Of a DNA stretch of 64,000 bases, positions 25,441-33,473 are shown piece by piece. How positions within the stretch are numbered: the stretch's first letter is position 1; each line of letters begins with the position of its first letter. The stretch comes from Salsuginibacillus kocurii DSM 18087 (GTDB lineage: Bacteria > Bacillota > Bacilli > Bacillales > Marinococcaceae), in assembly GCF_000377705.1 (NCBI RefSeq), contig NZ_KB898631.1, positions 62,001 to 126,000 on the forward strand, read 5' to 3'. The translations under genes were made by a program, and so were the position numbers. The notes below the pieces were generated by a model. It was not told the DNA's origin, made no database searches, and saw only the letters and a list, made by a program, of their open reading frames with translations.

Positions 25441-25704
25441 TTATCTACTTTTAACAAGCATTTGAATCGCTTCTTCTATCGTTTCTTTAGTATCTTCCTC
25501 CCCTTGGACTTGTTCTCGCACACACTGTTCAAGGTTTGTTGCTACTAGCATTGCTGTGGCCCGGTCTAATGCTGAGCGTGCTGCTGAGAGCTGCATTATT
25601 ACCTCTTTGCACTCTTTTTCCTCTTCCATCATTTTCAGTACGCCCCGCAGCTGGCCCTCTGCCCGTTTGAGACGTTGCTTTAAAGGTTCTTCATACGTCC
25701 CCAT
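25441..25704 (-). CDS. cstR: CstR-type persulfide-sensing repressor (CsoR/FrmR family)
   Basis: 87 aa from the ATG at 25704 (GAGGGAG upstream); an ATG at 25722 has no ribosome site. All-helical CsoR/FrmR family. The two cysteines are C32 and C61; the position of the Cu(I)-binding His of true CsoR (four before the second Cys) is Asn57 (NLEQC). Loss of that His is the mark of CstR, which senses per- and polysulfides. This agrees with the neighbouring DsrE, TusA and rhodanese genes. It corresponds in position to yrkD. It probably represses the palindrome-bearing promoters at 25756, 27920 and 27978. Confidence 0.82.
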   Translation of the reverse strand: MGTYEEPLKQRLKRAEGQLRGVLKMMEEEKECKEVIMQLSAARSALDRATAMLVATNLEQCVREQVQGEEDTKETIEEAIQMLVKSR

Positions 25705-25755
25705 TGTTCTCCCTCTTTTCATATGGTTCCAATAATGGCTACCACTATATTTTTA

Positions 25756-25773
25756 ATACCGCCCACGGTATTT
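25756..25773. promoter_or_regulatory. CstR operator candidate, autoregulatory
   Basis: AATACCGCCCACGGTATT, symmetric in 16 of 18 positions, lies about 52 bases upstream of the cstR start. Confidence 0.6.
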
Positions 25774-25849
25774 CACAATCATGTCCATCCCTAGAAATCA
25801 TAATTGCCTCTTAACTAACCTCTCGTTTCTTTTACGTGAGGGCTAAAAA

Positions 25850-25885
25850 TAGGAGTACCACGGCGGGTACCCCTGGTATTTTACA
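25850..25885 (-). terminator. Terminator after the yrkF-yrkH-yrkI genes
   Basis: GGAGTACC and GGTACCCC pair with wobble around a GC-rich loop, followed on the minus strand by ATTTTTA. Confidence 0.5.
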
Positions 25886-25901
25886 AGCTTCACTTCCATG
25901 T

Positions 25902-26129
25902 TTACTTCTTTTTAATCCAAAACTTTAGAATGTCGCCCTCTTTTTCTTGGTGAAGGAGCTCATGGCCTGATGTTTTCGCCCACGCAGCCATGTCTGATTC
26001 AGCGCCGCTGTCTGTAGCATGAATCTCTAAAATGTCTCCTGTTGAGAGGGTATCCATTTCCTTTTTAGTTTTAACTACGGGCATTGGACAGGCGAGCCCT
26101 TTTGCATCTAGTACTTTTTGGCTTTCCAT
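25902..26129 (-). CDS. yrkI: TusA-family sulfur carrier (YrkI-like)
   Basis: 75 aa with the TusA/SirA signature LDAKGLACPMPVVKTKKEM; the persulfide-carrying Cys is C14 of the CPMP motif. It passes sulfane sulfur between rhodanese and acceptor enzymes. It is third in the run yrkF-yrkH-yrkI, 49 bases after the rhodanese-MBL gene, with a TAAAGGAGCG ribosome site. It is very similar to the N-terminal half of the TusA-rhodanese protein two genes upstream, so the two may be related by duplication. Confidence 0.88.
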   Translation of the reverse strand: MESQKVLDAKGLACPMPVVKTKKEMDTLSTGDILEIHATDSGAESDMAAWAKTSGHELLHQEKEGDILKFWIKKK

Positions 26130-26178
26130 GTTTAAAACGCTCCTTTATAGTCGGTTATTATCGTACAAGCAAGGTTGT

Positions 26179-27306
26179 TTAAGATATGGAACAACGGTTT
26201 GGGCCTATTTCCATTTCAGTTTGTTCTTCACCATCTGGCGTCCGTTTCCCCATATTCGTTTCGCGAATTTCCTGATAGGCGTTTGGCTGCGGCGGCAAGT
26301 TTTCAGTTACCACGCGCCGGAATTCATGTTCATCTTCAATGTTCAAGCCGTGATTCTCTTCATATAAATCGCCAAGCTGGGCAACGACCCGTCCCGTTTC
26401 ATCAAGTTCGTGCAGTTTTGAGAAGTGGGCCGGCAGTACTTTCAAGTTTTGGTCCAATTCTTTGTAGCGACTATATAAGGTAGTCCGCAAGTCACCTACC
26501 CAATCTTCAGCCAAGCCAGCTAGGTCCGGGCGTCCAATCGAATCGAGGAACAAAATGTCACCAGTAAATAAATACTCTTCATTGACAATGAGCGAAGTAC
26601 TCCCGATGGTATGCCCGGGGCTGTAAAAGACCCGAATGTTCACTTGGTCTTCACCGAATGTCACCACCCTGCCATCTTCTAATGGTGTATAAGAAAACTG
26701 CACGTCTTCAGCGTCTTTTGGTGGCAAATAATACGTACCGCCGTATTTTTCAGCAAGTTTACGTCCGCCGGAAATATGATCAGCGTGCAAATGCGTATCA
26801 ATTAAGTGTAAAACGTTAACGCCAATTTCTTCGGCAAATGCCTCGTATTGGTCAGTTAAGCGAAGAGGGTCGATGAGTGCTCCTTCTGTCCCTGATCTTA
26901 TAATATAAGACAAGCAGCCTTTGCCAAGACGAACAAATTGGTAGACTTCCCCACCCCCATCAAGGTCTCCGATTTTCACCGGTTCGAGGTGTTCACTCCA
27001 CGATTTCATGCCACCTTCAAGGTAAAAAATCTCGCGCTGCATCTTTTCAGCAAGTTGTTCGGCTACAAACTTTGCTGAGCCTTCTTTTGCACAAACGACT
27101 ACGAGTTCTCTATTTGCCGGCAAGTGTGTAATTACATCCTCTACTCCGTCTAACATTTCAAAATAAGGCTTGTTCATACTTTCTACTGAGCGCCCTTCAA
27201 TCTTCCAGTCGTTATAATCCTCTGTATTACGAACATCCAAGATAAATAGCTCCTCTTGGTTCATAACTTTTTGGGCAATTTCCTTTGCCTGCATAGCTTG
27301 AATCAT
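26179..27306 (-). CDS. yrkH: Rhodanese - metallo-beta-lactamase fold protein (persulfide dioxygenase-like, YrkH-like)
   Basis: 375 aa. Residues 1-110 are a rhodanese domain with candidate active Cys in [10 protein letters not shown]. Residues 120-350 are a metallo-beta-lactamase domain with [20 protein letters not shown] and [16 protein letters not shown], the metal ligands and sequence of the ETHE1/persulfide-dioxygenase branch. The C-terminal tail with [12 protein letters not shown] is conserved in this branch. The likely reaction is oxidation of glutathione-like (bacillithiol) or CoA persulfide to sulfite plus thiol. Domain order is the reverse of staphylococcal CstB. It belongs to the CstR-controlled sulfur operon. 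Confidence 0.85.
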   Translation of the reverse strand: MIQAMQAKEIAQKVMNQEELFILDVRNTEDYNDWKIEGRSVESMNKPYFEMLDGVEDVITHLPANRELVVVCAKEGSAKFVAEQLAEKMQREIFYLEGGMKSWSEHLEPVKIGDLDGGGEVYQFVRLGKGCLSYIIRSGTEGALIDPLRLTDQYEAFAEEIGVNVLHLIDTHLHADHISGGRKLAEKYGGTYYLPPKDAEDVQFSYTPLEDGRVVTFGEDQVNIRVFYSPGHTIGSTSLIVNEEYLFTGDILFLDSIGRPDLAGLAEDWVGDLRTTLYSRYKELDQNLKVLPAHFSKLHELDETGRVVAQLGDLYEENHGLNIEDEHEFRRVVTENLPPQPNAYQEIRETNMGKRTPDGEEQTEMEIGPNRCSIS

Positions 27307-27338
27307 CTTGTTCTTCCTCCTTTAATTGTTCTAGTTGG

Positions 27339-27905
27339 TTACTTTGTTTCCGTTGGTCCATCCCATTCGCTCATGCCAGGTACAACGTTCGCTAGTTTAG
27401 TGAATCCCGCTTCTTTTAACTGATGTGCTGCCAAATTGCTTCGATTGCCTGTGCGACAGACGACATAAATCTCTTGTTCTTTATCTAATTCATCCATTCG
27501 CTCATTTAATTCCCCAAGTGGAATAGAGTGAGCACCTGGCACATGGCCAAAGGCATATTCGGCAGGCTCTCTTACGTCTAGTACCGTTACGTTTTCGTGG
27601 TTTATAAATTCTTCTAGTTCTTCATTTGAACTCTCCTGTTCAAAAGCTTCCACTTCTGAAACCTCCTCTGGGTTTGACTTGCGAAGGTAGTGTATCAACA
27701 CCTCACCTTCCTCTTGTGTTCCTAAATACTGGTGGCCGGTAGTCTGGGCCCAACCTTTCATATCAGCAAGCGAACCGCGGTCTGTTGCCCGAATTTCGAG
27801 TACTTCTCCAGGCGACAACTCATCGATCATCTTCTTGGTTTTCACAATCGGCATCGGGCAAACTAGCCCTTCAGCATCAATTGTGTAATTTGTAGCAATT
27901 TTCAT
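27339..27905 (-). CDS. yrkF: TusA-rhodanese fusion protein (YrkF-like)
   Basis: 188 aa. Residues 8-80 are a TusA domain (DAEGLVCPMPIVKTKKM, Cys of CPMP), followed by an acidic linker and a rhodanese domain (95-185) with active Cys in VVCRTGNRS. The fusion lets a persulfide pass from rhodanese to TusA within one chain. It is the first gene of the yrkF-yrkH-yrkI run, with AAAAGGGGGATC as ribosome site. Two TACCCC..GGGGTA palindromes lie directly upstream. Domain order and size match YrkF of Bacillus subtilis. Confidence 0.9.
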   Translation of the reverse strand: MKIATNYTIDAEGLVCPMPIVKTKKMIDELSPGEVLEIRATDRGSLADMKGWAQTTGHQYLGTQEEGEVLIHYLRKSNPEEVSEVEAFEQESSNEELEEFINHENVTVLDVREPAEYAFGHVPGAHSIPLGELNERMDELDKEQEIYVVCRTGNRSNLAAHQLKEAGFTKLANVVPGMSEWDGPTETK

Positions 27906-27919
27906 AATGATCCCCCTTT

Positions 27920-27933
27920 TACCCCTAGGGGTA
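27920..27933. promoter_or_regulatory. CstR operator candidate (perfect palindrome) at yrkF
   Basis: TACCCCTAGGGGTA is a perfect 14-bp palindrome 15 bases before the yrkF start and overlaps its leader. Confidence 0.7.
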
Positions 27934-27977
27934 TATTACAGGTTAAATTTTTTTGTTACTGCGATTATAAACTTACT

Positions 27978-27993
27978 ATACCCCCTGAGGTAT
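27978..27993. promoter_or_regulatory. Second CstR operator candidate at yrkF
   Basis: ATACCCCCTGAGGTAT, symmetric in 14 of 16 positions, 45 bases upstream of the first copy. Confidence 0.6.
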
Positions 27994-28075
27994 GTCAAGC
28001 GCCGGGAATAGAATATTAACGTTTAATCCCTAAGATACGGCCAGCGATCTTTAATCAAAAAGTGCTGTAAAAAGC

Positions 28076-28108
28076 AAAAAGAGGGGGTCATCATCTCCCC
28101 TCTTTTTT
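28076..28108 (-). terminator. Terminator overlapping the 3' end of cadA
   Basis: AAAAAGAGGGGG pairs with CTCCCCTCTTTTTT-type sequence. The stem uses the last codons of cadA and ends in a T-run on the minus strand. Confidence 0.75.
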
Positions 28109-30220
28109 CACTCTGGCCAGGCGCATCCCATTTAATGTAACGAGCAACGTGGCCCCGACATCTGCTAATATCGCCAACCATAATGGCAGCCAGCCTAAAA
28201 TGATGAAGAATATCGCAATGAGTTTAATGCCAAGTGAAAATGCGATATTTTGTTTGATCACATTTAATGCTTTCCTGCTTAACCGGATCGTAAAAGGCAG
28301 CTTACTAATGTCATCAGCCATTAAGGTAACATCTGCCGTTTCAAGGGCTGTATCCGTGCCAGCACCTCCCATCGCTATTCCCACGGTAGAAGCTGCAAGA
28401 GCCGGAGCATCATTTATGCCATCTCCAACCATCGCTACCTTTTGTTCTTCTTTTGTTAGTTGTTTGATCACGTTTAATTTATCTTGAGGAAGTAAATCAG
28501 CTTTTACCTCTGTGATCCCTAATTGCTTCCCAATCGCGGTTGCTGTTAACGTGTTGTCGCCTGTTAACATTACTGTCTTCGTAACTCCCAAATCATGCAG
28601 GTTCTCAATAATATCTTGGCTCGTTTTACGGATCTCGTCGCGAACGGCAATCAAACCGAGCAATATAGAGTTTGTCGCTACGAGCATCACCGTTTTACCT
28701 TCTTGCTGTAAGGATCGAATCAACGTGAGACGGTCCTCACTTAACGTTTCAGGCACGTGTTCTTTCATAAAATCCGGGCTGCCTACATAATACCTGCACT
28801 GGTTAATCGTCGCTTGAATTCCTTTCCCCGTCATAGATTGAAACTCTTCCAATTCATAACCGGCCAGGTCGAGGTTTTCTTGTTCTGCTTTACGAACAAT
28901 TGCAGCCGCCAATGGGTGCTGGGATCCTTGCTCTATGGCTGCAGCAATGGTAAACCATTCCATCCTATTTTCCTCGTCATTTTCTGCTAACGTGATTCGA
29001 TCTGTTACTTCAGGCAAGCCTCTTGTCAGCGTCCCTGTTTTATCAAAAGCAATCGCCGCTAACGACCCAGCTTCTTCTAGATAAATACCACCTTTTATCA
29101 ACACTCCATTTCTTGCTGCTTTGCCAATGGCTGTCACAATCGAAACTGGAGTAGAAATCACCAAGGCACATGGGCAAGCTACAACAAGAAGTGCTAACCC
29201 CCGGTAGATCCACTCTTCCCACGCCCCTCCAATTAATAAAGGAGGAACGGTCACCATAATCAAAGCAATAGCCATGACAGCTGGGGTGTAATACGTCGAA
29301 AAACGATCCACGAAGGCTTGAGATGGGGCACGTTCGGCTTGGGCCTCTTCAACCATATGAATAATTTTAGCAATCGTCGTATCTTCTTGTTTTTTGGTGA
29401 CTTTAACTTCAAGCAGCCCTTCTTCATTTAACGTCCCGGCAAATATCTCATCATTCTCCACCTTTGTTACCGGGATCGATTCCCCTGTAATCGCCGCTTG
29501 GTTAACTGAGGAGTGACCTTTAATAACATAACCGTCCATAGCAATTTTTTGGCCTGGCTTAACTAACATAATGTCGTCAATTTGAATGTCTTCAACTGAA
29601 AGTAGCATTTGCTTATCATTTCTTCTAACGATAGCTTCTCTAGGGGCAATTCCCATCAATGAGCGGATGGACTGACGTGCTTTATCCATCGAATAGTTCT
29701 CCAGCCATTCACTAATCGCAAAAAAGAAAACGACAGCTGCCCCTTCTGCCCATTCTCCAATGCCTGCTGCTCCCAGTACTGCTACTGTCATTAACGTCTT
29801 CATATCAAAACGTAATCGAATAAGATTTTTCAATCCTTGAATAAATAACGTAAAGCCGCCAATCACAATAGAAGCAGCAAAAGCGACAACAGGCAGCGCA
29901 CTTTCCCCACCGTATACAACATAAAGAATCAAACCGAAAACGAGCAAAAAGCCTGAAAGTAACGTTCGGATAGCTCTTTGATTTCTCCAGAGCGGCACCC
30001 GAGTCATGGCTTCATTTTCCTCTCGCACCTGTAAATTTTCAAAAGCCCCCGCTCTCTCTAGTTCATCTATCGAAGGGTCTCCTTCTATAGTTAATTTCGC
30101 TGCCGAAAAATTAACCTTCGCATTTTGAACACTTGGCAGTTCCTGTACCTTCTGCTCAAACTGAGCAGCACAATCCGCTCAGGTGAACCCTTGCACGTAG
30201 TACGTTTTCTTCTCATCCAT
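28091..30220 (-). CDS. cadA: Cd/Zn/Co-exporting P-type ATPase with in-frame TGA at the first Cys of the metal-binding motif (candidate selenoprotein)
   Basis: 710 codons from the ATG at 30220, 5 bases after the cadC stop. An HMA domain (1-70), eight predicted membrane helices, the transport motif ACPCAL, phosphorylation site FDKTGTLT, TGDNTLTA, GDGINDAPA and the late-helix ILADVGAT, whose Asp is typical of Zn/Cd pumps, are all seen. Codon 14 (30179-30181) is TGA. Relatives have VQGFTCANC here, and the frame reads YYVQGFT-TGA-ADCAAQFE, then continues as an intact HMA domain. A 7-bp hairpin with GTT loop lies 10 nt downstream (30152-30168). So either TGA encodes selenocysteine, or the HMA is lost and translation restarts at GTG 30028, leaving an ATPase of 645 residues. 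Confidence 0.8.
30152..30168 (-). promoter_or_regulatory. Candidate bacterial SECIS hairpin in cadA
   Basis: CTGCTCA-GTT-TGAGCAG on the minus strand: a perfect 7-bp stem with a 3-nt loop. It begins 10 nt after the TGA, and the first loop base is a G, 18 nt after the TGA. Both points agree with the general rules for bacterial SECIS elements (loop G, loop roughly 16-37 nt from UGA). A chance hairpin cannot be excluded. Confidence 0.5.
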
Positions 30221-30225
30221 TTTTA

Positions 30226-30591
30226 TCACGTTCCACTTTTTTCTTTAGTATGCTCATAGGCCATAACAATGAGCTGTTTGATGTGTTCATCATCTAAGGA
30301 ATAAAAAACTAACTTCCCTTCTTTGCGATACTTGGCCAACCCCATATTTCTTAACAAACGCAGGTGGTGAGAAGCTGTAGCGGTAGTAGCTCCGATAATA
30401 TGGGCCACATCACATACGCACAACTCCTCCTCTTGGCTCAATGCATACGCGATTTTCATTCTTGTAGCGTCGGCAAGCGCTTTGAACATATGCGCCATTC
30501 CTTGTATATCATCAGCAGGCATCGACTGTTTTAATCGATTTACCTTCTCTTCGTCATAACAGAAAACATCACATTGATCTTGAGCAGCCAT
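30226..30591 (-). CDS. cadC: CadC-type metal-responsive ArsR-family repressor
   Basis: 121 aa from the ATG at 30591, 8 bases after GGAGGAGG; a TTG at 30609 is inside that ribosome site. The cysteines C7, C11, C58 and C60 fall at the same residue numbers as the Cd/Pb/Bi-binding thiolates of staphylococcal CadC (CDVFC and ELCVCDVA). The ArsR helix-turn-helix (TTATASHHLRLLRNMGL) follows. It represses the cadCA operon until Cd, Zn or Pb binds. The stop is 5 bases before the cadA ATG, so the two are translationally coupled. Confidence 0.92.
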   Translation of the reverse strand: MAAQDQCDVFCYDEEKVNRLKQSMPADDIQGMAHMFKALADATRMKIAYALSQEEELCVCDVAHIIGATTATASHHLRLLRNMGLAKYRKEGKLVFYSLDDEHIKQLIVMAYEHTKEKSGT

Positions 30592-30612
30592 GTAATAAAC
30601 CTCCTCCAATCA

Positions 30613-30677
30613 TTCAAATGTTCGTTTGATTATTATAATATGCCATTTACATTATAATAGTCAAATAAATATTTGAA
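30613..30677. promoter_or_regulatory. CadC operator region
   Basis: TCAAAT-AAAT-ATTTGA at 30661-30676 matches the form of the cad operator known from staphylococcal plasmids. A second inverted repeat TTCAAATG..TTTGAT lies at 30613-30630, near the cadC start. The AT-rich stretch between them would hold the promoter. Confidence 0.7.
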
Positions 30678-30874
30678 TGTTTTAAAAAACTGTCCGCTTT
30701 TCTTATCTTAACTGTATGGATTTCCTGAGATTAGATGTTCCTAAGCACCACGACAAAACCTGACCTCTTGAGGAAACTTTAAGGTCATATCCTTCTGCTT
30801 CCCTTGAGCCCAAGCATTTTCTCACCTATTATCTCATAAGGTTGTACATAAACCTTTTCGGTTAGGAGAAGAAC

Positions 30875-31276
30875 ATGTTTCGATTTTCACTCATTGATAA
30901 ACAACGAATGATTTATTTCTTATTCATATTAGTGCTTTTATATGGAACGATTGCTATATTGTTTGGTATCATTTATATCGTGTTAGATGTAACCAACCTT
31001 GGTAAGCTCATTGACCATTATGGCCACACAAGTGAATACTTTGAGCACCCTCCACTAAATTACTTAGTGAAGCCTTTTTACTTTAGCGCAGTCACTTTAT
31101 TTTCAGTCGGGTATGGAGATATTAGCCCCTTTGGGTTAGCCAAAGTGTTTGCCGTGCTAGAAGCTATGATTGGCTATATTCTTCCTGCAGCAGTTGTCAT
31201 GCAATATTTGCGCTATCAACCTGTCTCCATTCCCACCTATCGTCAAGCAAACAAGAGAAAGAATAATCACTTCTAG
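30875..31276 (+). CDS. Two-helix potassium channel (ion channel 2 family)
   Basis: 133 aa. An N-terminal membrane helix (residues 9-34), a re-entrant pore loop with the K+ selectivity filter TLFSVGYGDI, and a second helix (90-115) form the basic K+ channel unit, which assembles as a tetramer. No RCK/TrkA-N regulatory domain is attached; the C-terminus is a short basic tail. The ATG follows TTAGGAGAAG. It is monocistronic between cadC (divergent) and an aldo-keto reductase. Gating is unknown. Confidence 0.88.
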   Translation: MFRFSLIDKQRMIYFLFILVLLYGTIAILFGIIYIVLDVTNLGKLIDHYGHTSEYFEHPPLNYLVKPFYFSAVTLFSVGYGDISPFGLAKVFAVLEAMIGYILPAAVVMQYLRYQPVSIPTYRQANKRKNNHF

Positions 31277-31507
31277 TCCTTAGTTTTCTTAAAGCTGCGG
31301 TTCTTTACCCACAACTGCCATGCTACTTCCTTTGTTGTTTTACAAAGCATGACCACGCCAAGGCCCAGAGGTTTATTTTCCATTAAAAACGGTTAATAAA
31401 GAAGGATGAGTCCTTAAAATACTTGCTACATTTATTTCAAGGCTTGGAAGTTATTACATCTATTCATGCAGCAGATATGAGTTCATTTCGAAGGAGGATG
31501 GATCCAC

Positions 31508-32494
31508 ATGATAAATTTGAAACAAGAGAGTAAACTTGGTTTCGGCACAGCGCCGTTAGGTAATATGTTTCGAGATATTCCGGAAAAGGAAGCGAAGGCT
31601 ACCGTTGAAGCTGCCTGGGAACATGGTATACGCTATTTTGACACCGCTCCGTTCTACGGCGCAGGTTTAGCTGAACTTCGACTCGGAGAAGTGTTATCGC
31701 AACACAATCGTGACGATTATGTCTTAAGTACGAAAGTCGGGCGTGTCGTTGAGGATGAAACGGAAGAGAAAGAGGGACTGTTCGAGTTTGGCCGTAAAAA
31801 TAAGGTGACAGATGATTACACGGCAGACGGTACGCTCCGTTCCATTGAGCAAAGCCTGGAACGGCTGCAAACAGACCGCTTAGATTTCGTTTATGTTCAT
31901 GATATCTCTCCAGATTTTCAAGGTGATGAATGGCTTGCGAAATTTGAAGAAGCGAGAACTGGTGCTTTCCGCGAACTAGCCCGTCTTAAAAAAGAAGGCG
32001 TTATTAACGATTGGGGCCTCGGGGTAAACACGACCGAACCAATTGAAATAGCGCTTGATCTAGAAGAAGCAAACCCTGGCATTAACCTGCAGGCGACCCG
32101 CTATACGCTGCTCGACCACGAACATGCCCTGCAGCGTCTGATGCCGACAGCTGAAGAACAAGGAATCAGCATTGTCGTCGGTGCACCTTATGGATCGGGT
32201 ATCATAGCAGGCGGCTCTCATTATAAATATCAAGAAGCATCTTCAGAGGTGACGTCTCAAGTAGAGCGCATGAATCAGATAGCAGAGCGTCATCAAGTGG
32301 ACCTTATCTCTGCTGCCCTTCAGTTCTCTGCTGCTCATCCAGCCGTCGCAGCGGTAATACCAGGCACCACACGTCCGGAACGAATCCCGGAGAATATAAA
32401 TGCCATAAATGCTGATATTCCAGCTGCATTCTGGCACGAGCTTCGTGAACAAAACCTAGTATCACCTGAAGCACCGCTGCCAATCGACGAATAG
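31508..32494 (+). CDS. Aldo/keto reductase
   Basis: 328 aa, a complete (beta/alpha)8 aldo-keto reductase. The catalytic residues are visible: Asp in FDTAPFYG, Tyr in FYGAG, Lys in STKVGR and His in YVHDIS; NADPH-binding residues lie in VIPGTTRPERI near the C-terminus. The size and the GLGFGTAPLGNMF start resemble the D-threo-aldose 1-dehydrogenase (L-fucose dehydrogenase) subgroup. AAGGAGG ribosome site 9 bases upstream. Monocistronic with terminator. The substrate cannot be told from context. Confidence 0.88.
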   Translation: MINLKQESKLGFGTAPLGNMFRDIPEKEAKATVEAAWEHGIRYFDTAPFYGAGLAELRLGEVLSQHNRDDYVLSTKVGRVVEDETEEKEGLFEFGRKNKVTDDYTADGTLRSIEQSLERLQTDRLDFVYVHDISPDFQGDEWLAKFEEARTGAFRELARLKKEGVINDWGLGVNTTEPIEIALDLEEANPGINLQATRYTLLDHEHALQRLMPTAEEQGISIVVGAPYGSGIIAGGSHYKYQEASSEVTSQVERMNQIAERHQVDLISAALQFSAAHPAVAAVIPGTTRPERIPENINAINADIPAAFWHELREQNLVSPEAPLPIDE

Positions 32495-32509
32495 TAACTA
32501 GATCACCTA

Positions 32510-32546
32510 ACAAATACCGTGCTCTACATTAGAGCGCGGTATTTGT
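32510..32546 (+). terminator. Terminator of the aldo/keto reductase gene
   Basis: ACAAATACCG..GCTCT pairs with AGAGC..CGGTATTTGT, 15 bases after the stop. Confidence 0.8.
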
Positions 32547-32744
32547 TATCCCGGTGTCAATCAACCTATGTAATATTGCACTCTGTTTAATTTTCCGCTT
32601 CAAGTCATAAACGCCTTCTACGAATCTGCCTGCGCAAATTATTGCAACAATTCCTAAAAGAATAGCTAATACTGTTTACTCAAACTTATATACAATATTA
32701 GGATAAAATAAGATTACTCAAGGAAATTGTTCCAAACATAAAAA

Positions 32745-32912
32745 ATGAGCATATGGCAAAGAATCACTTCTTTTAACATTTGGATAGGTGCCCAATATCG
32801 ACTGAGCCTCTATGCTGTATTACTTTTCTTTATTTCTTACTCTCCCTGCATTCTTCTAATCTCATACACCAAACTACCCGACGAGATGAAAAGTAAAAAT
32901 GAAAACAAATAA
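32745..32912 (+). CDS. Possible small membrane protein
   Basis: 55 aa from an ATG without a good ribosome site (AAGGA is 20 bases away). One hydrophobic segment (LYAVLLFFISYSPCILLISY) is followed by a charged tail (PDEMKSKNENK). It may be a real small protein or chance. Confidence 0.2.
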   Translation: MSIWQRITSFNIWIGAQYRLSLYAVLLFFISYSPCILLISYTKLPDEMKSKNENK

Positions 32913-32956
32913 GCACGGAACTCAACAGCTTTCCTTCCTTCTACGAATGCCTCTCT

Positions 32957-33145
32957 CTAACTTTCACCGGTGACGTAAGGTACAATCTCCTCTTGCACCG
33001 TGCTCACCATTTCCTCATGATCCACTTCCTCTTTTGGTCTTAAATACAAGATTGACGTTCTGTAGTCATCCCCTACCTCGCCTGTTACTACTACGCTATT
33101 TAGTTCTTCACCTGTCTGCTCAGATTCTGAAGAGGAAAGAAAAAA
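32957..33145 (-). pseudogene. Coding remnant without start codon
   Basis: An open stretch of about 62 codons, closed by a TAG at 32957-32959, reads SSESEQTGEELNSVVVTGEV, then DDYRTSILYLRPKEEVDHEE and ends VPYVTGES. It is acidic and well formed like the mature part of a small secreted protein of this organism, but upstream there is a stop codon and no start with a signal peptide. Probably the 3' part of a decayed lipoprotein gene; the family is not recognised. Confidence 0.35.
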
Positions 33146-33302
33146 CCGTAGCTATGGTCGGAAAAGAACATGGTGAAATAAGTATTTGGAAAATGATATT
33201 TAAAGTAGATTGATGATATGCCAATTAAAAATGTAATAACACTTAGACTGATAATTATAAAATCAGAGTCATGCAATTAAACAAAACGTTAAAAAACACA
33301 GA

Positions 33303-33341
33303 TAAAGCGACTCCTGTCTAGAATCGTTTGGAGTCGCTTCT
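33303..33341 (-). terminator. Terminator of the permease operon
   Basis: AAGCGACTCC (33305-33314) pairs perfectly with GGAGTCGCTT (33330-33339). Lies 130 bases beyond the permease stop. Confidence 0.6.
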
Positions 33342-33473
33342 TAAAATGCGGTTCACTTCAGCTTACTTTCATATCCCCAGGATCTTTTATCTTTCACCGC
33401 TTTGCCAACTGACTTCAACTTGGAAGCTAGCAAAACGATTTAGGAAACAGTAAGCTGATAGTGGTATTCATTA

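Larger units (their letters stand above)
32547..33473. other. Long AT-rich stretch with gene remnants
   Basis: Holds one weak plus-strand small ORF (32745-32912), a minus-strand coding remnant (32957-33145) and a hairpin (33303-33341). Nothing else was recognised. Its low coding content between intact genes suggests decay. Confidence 0.5.

Noticed and set aside
28091-30028. The P-type ATPase as a simple gene starting at GTG 30028
   Set aside because: This start has no good ribosome site and ignores 50 well-conserved HMA codons upstream in the same frame; kept as the alternative if the TGA is a true stop.
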